Shown here piece after piece: positions 61,630 through 64,000 of a stretch of 64,000 bases of DNA; the first letter of the stretch is position 1, and each line of letters opens with the position of its first letter. The stretch covers positions 372,001-436,000 of the forward strand of contig NZ_JAAFZH010000005.1 in assembly GCF_010435915.1 (NCBI RefSeq), given 5' to 3'. The stretch is from Spirosoma terrae (GTDB lineage Bacteria > Bacteroidota > Bacteroidia > Cytophagales > Spirosomataceae). The translations under genes and the position numbers were made by a program. Under the pieces are notes generated by a model. The model was not told the origin of the DNA and did no database searches. It saw only the letters and a program-made list of their open reading frames with translations.

Positions 61630-62075
61630 AGCCCAAGTTACATAGGGGAAGATCGTTCCAGGGTAAAAAAAGCATCAGGCCGGAAAATTCGGACGTTAGC
61701 CTGACATTTGAGCATGTGAATCGATGGGTAAAACCTGGCGCATAACAAACAGGGAAAATTTCCGGCACTTAATTTTCCTATGGAATTTGGCTGGATGAAT
61801 GGTTCAATCTAAGAGATCCACGAACAAATAATCGGAGGATTTCTTGAACGATTTTATAGCTTCTGCTAATACTATAATTTTATTCACAATGAGTAAATTA
61901 TATGCCTGATTTGACGAATTAAATACCCCTTTTAGTGGTCGAGAATGGCCAAAAGGAGGAAGCAAAACGGTAATCAACAGGTTCGTTACATAACGAAAAC
62001 GACTCCTACCGAAAGCCGGAAATTGGTTGCCAGATAAGCAAACGACCAAATACAGGGTTCTGATTTTGTCTAAAC
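61630..62075. other. 446-bp gap without gene
   Basis: Lies between two minus-strand genes: the LytS promoter region and the end of the downstream-edge kinase. Short frames only; no hairpin seen. Confidence 0.55.
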
Positions 62076-64000
62076 TTAGGTAATAACTGGCCGGTTGAAG
62101 CGGAGTTTGACCAACGTCCCATTCTGGTTTTCGTAGGTGAGCGTGCCTTCAAGTTGGCGTGTAAGCAGCTCCACTAACTGGGTGCCGAAGCCCGTTTCGT
62201 TGAGGGCTTCCACGGGCGGCTTGCCAATCCCGTTGTCGGCCACTTGTAGCAGCAACGAATCGTCGCCCATCCGCGTCAGGCTGATGCGGATGGTGCCGTT
62301 GTCCGTACCTACAAATGCATATTTAAGCGAGTTAGTGATTAACTCATTCGTTAATAATCCTATCGAAACCGCCGTGTCAATATCCAGTTCTAGCTCGGGC
62401 ATTGGACAATCGATGGTGATACGCCCGGCCGCATCGAACGAATCGAGAATGCTTTCAGCCAGATTATTAAAATAGTCTCGCATTTCGATAGCCCCTAACT
62501 GCTTACCCTGGTACAGTTTCTGGTGAATGATGCCCATACTCTGCACCCGGTTTTGACTGGCCTGTATCGCTTCCTGTACGTTGGGGTCAGTAACTTTAGC
62601 CGACTGCAAGGCGAGCAGCCCCGATACCACGGACAGATTATTCTTGACCCGGTGGTGAATCTCTTTCAGCAGCAGTTCGTTCTGAGCGTTTTTCTGCGCA
62701 ATCTCGTCGCGCTGTTGTTTAATGACTAGGGCTTCCTGAAGGGCCAGTTCACGGGCTTGTTCACGCAGACGGATCGTCAATAAGTACCAAAAGCCGAGTA
62801 GCAGCAGCAGCGCATAAGCTGCATAGGCCCAAAGACTTTGCCACCAGGGTGGGCTTATGCTGATACGGAGGGGCACCAGAGTTGTCCAGATTCCGTCGCT
62901 GTTACGGGCTTTCAGGTGGAACAGGTACGTTCCCGGCTTCATCTGGGCAAAATTAACGGTGTTTTTGGGCCCAATACTTATCCATTGTGGCTTGTCATTC
63001 GGCCCAGTCAGGGAATAGGCATAGGCACGACTGCTGGTGTTGCGGTAATCCAGCAGCGCAAATTTTAGTTCCAGTGTGTTTTCTCGGTGCGACAAGCCCA
63101 ACTCATTGGTTCGCCAGCGATCCGGGGGCAGGGGCCGCATAGTTTGCGTTCCGTCGATGTCGAAGCAGGAAACGCCCACCAACCGCAACGGTGATGAGGC
63201 TTTCGGAATAGTATGGATGGTATCGGTTGGCCCAAACCGCCGTAAGTTGTTCTGGCAACCGAAATAAATCTCGCCGGTAGTCGCCAGTGTTGTAATGGGC
63301 GTAGAGTACACGGAGTTGCCGACAAACTGCGGAAACGTGGTTACACGCTCCGTTAGGGGGTCGAGACAGGATACCACCTGATGCTGGTTGAACCATATTT
63401 TGCCGGTTTTGTCGAGGGTAGCGTGGGCAAAATAATCATCCGTAAACCCGTTGGTGAGATCATATTTTTTGAATCGCCCCGTTTTGACCGACAACTTCTG
63501 TAAGGGAGCTGCATACCCGCTCGTTACCCACACATCGCCCTGCTTATCAATCAGGGGCGCATAGGTGTAGTTGCTGGCCAGTCCGTAGGGGGCGCCTTGT
63601 CGGAGCACAAACCGCTGTACTTGCCGCGTTCGTTTGTTTACCCGACTAAGGCCGTGAGCCGCTCCGCAGACCCACACGGTGTTCCGGGCATCAACCGCAA
63701 TTTTCTGAAGTGTGTTTGAGAGTAAACTGTTGGCATTGTTGGGATCGTTTTTCCACTGTTCATAGGTACTCACCAGCCCCGTCTCAACCGATAGACAGCC
63801 CCTTGGAATTCGGAAAAGTCCTTTTCCCCAGGTTGAAATCCAGAGGTCACCATCCTTGTCAAGGGCTGAAGCGATGGCATTCGGGATCGTATTACGCCCG
63901 GCCTTATCTAAACGGACGGGTGTGAGACGATCCGTCTTTTTGTTGTAAACGAACACGCCAGCTTCCGCACCAACCAGCAGATATGGATCGTAACTGTTTC
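62076..64000 (-). CDS. Beta-propeller sensor histidine kinase, C-terminal part (partial)
   Basis: The frame is open to the right edge (residues NSYDPYLLVGAEAGVFVY precede the GTG at 63956), so the N-terminus lies outside. The visible 641 residues contain two-component regulator propeller repeats (LWISTWGKGLFRI, VWVCGAAHGLSRV, VWVTSGYAAPLQK), a Y_Y_Y domain (RENTLELKFALLDYRN...YAYSLTGPND), a membrane helix (LWAYAAYALLLLLGFWYLL), HisKA_2 (KEIHHRVKNNLSVVSGLL) and HATPase_c (ELITNSLKYAFVG). No receiver or AraC output domain follows. A sensor for a periplasmic carbohydrate or envelope signal is the family norm. Confidence 0.93.
   Translation of the reverse strand, partial: NSYDPYLLVGAEAGVFVYNKKTDRLTPVRLDKAGRNTIPNAIASALDKDGDLWISTWGKGLFRIPRGCLSVETGLVSTYEQWKNDPNNANSLLSNTLQKIAVDARNTVWVCGAAHGLSRVNKRTRQVQRFVLRQGAPYGLASNYTYAPLIDKQGDVWVTSGYAAPLQKLSVKTGRFKKYDLTNGFTDDYFAHATLDKTGKIWFNQHQVVSCLDPLTERVTTFPQFVGNSVYSTPITTLATTGEIYFGCQNNLRRFGPTDTIHTIPKASSPLRLVGVSCFDIDGTQTMRPLPPDRWRTNELGLSHRENTLELKFALLDYRNTSSRAYAYSLTGPNDKPQWISIGPKNTVNFAQMKPGTYLFHLKARNSDGIWTTLVPLRISISPPWWQSLWAYAAYALLLLLGFWYLLTIRLREQARELALQEALVIKQQRDEIAQKNAQNELLLKEIHHRVKNNLSVVSGLLALQSAKVTDPNVQEAIQASQNRVQSMGIIHQKLYQGKQLGAIEMRDYFNNLAESILDSFDAAGRITIDCPMPELELDIDTAVSIGLLTNELITNSLKYAFVGTDNGTIRISLTRMGDDSLLLQVADNGIGKPPVEALNETGFGTQLVELLTRQLEGTLTYENQNGTLVKLRFNRPVIT

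Overview
The window looks like chromosomal DNA of a Bacteroidota bacterium, order Cytophagales, probably Spirosoma or a close relative. Reasons: roughly 50% GC, families that are largely Bacteroidota-specific (DUF4199, GH97, TonB-type N-terminal motif, LytTR/LytS pairs, permease-prefix FtsX transporters, two-component beta-propeller histidine kinases), many lipoproteins and Sec-secreted proteins, and few convincing Shine-Dalgarno sites. Assignment is by family recognition only. I see no rRNA, tRNA, IS element, prophage or CRISPR array.

Layout. 1-8.7 kb: end of proS; a PadR regulator with a small membrane protein; a thioredoxin-like protein; a secreted GSDH beta-propeller protein with DUF11 repeats; an SlyD-like FKBP; two unknown genes; uvsE; a secreted unknown protein. 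8.7-14.6 kb: bestrophin-like channel, SDR dehydrogenase, GH63-like glucosidase, SolA-type oxidase. 14.6-22.1 kb: a mostly minus-strand block with DUF1304, a GNAT, the cobalamin lower-ligand genes cobC-cobS-cobT plus a MazG-like pyrophosphohydrolase, a class A beta-lactamase, MarC, a class V aminotransferase and aroQ. 22.1-24 kb: xerD, then a RelE/ParE-type toxin-antitoxin pair lying between two 101-bp direct repeats. 24.1-29.9 kb: PadR plus two paralogous MacB/FtsX-like permeases. 30-38.5 kb: DUF6624, ankyrin, DUF4199, intradiol dioxygenase, GH97, MFS and lipoproteins. 38.6-42.3 kb: a truncated Gfo/Idh/MocA gene and a stress-type oxidoreductase group (SDR, zinc ADH, SDR). 42.8-45 kb: a GH3-family enzyme and a small HExxH zincin.

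45.3-54.4 kb is a signalling island: a stand-alone CheB, a divergent 1496-residue CheB-CheR-PAS-histidine kinase hybrid, four single-domain response regulators, and one protein with an unusual LytTR-then-receiver order. 54.5-64 kb: lipoproteins, an SDR/HxlR divergent pair with paired GTATAC sites, small secreted proteins, a DUF3089 hydrolase, a LytR/LytS pair, and the C-terminal part of a beta-propeller histidine kinase cut by the window edge.

The most interesting non-genic signals are a family of palindromic GTTTATG/GTTTATA repeats that fills four spacers between co-oriented genes (10.7, 17.2, 18.3 and 21.6 kb), each starting at the stop codon of the upstream gene; the 101-bp direct repeats around the toxin-antitoxin pair; and a marked excess of the word ACGTAG/CTACGT.
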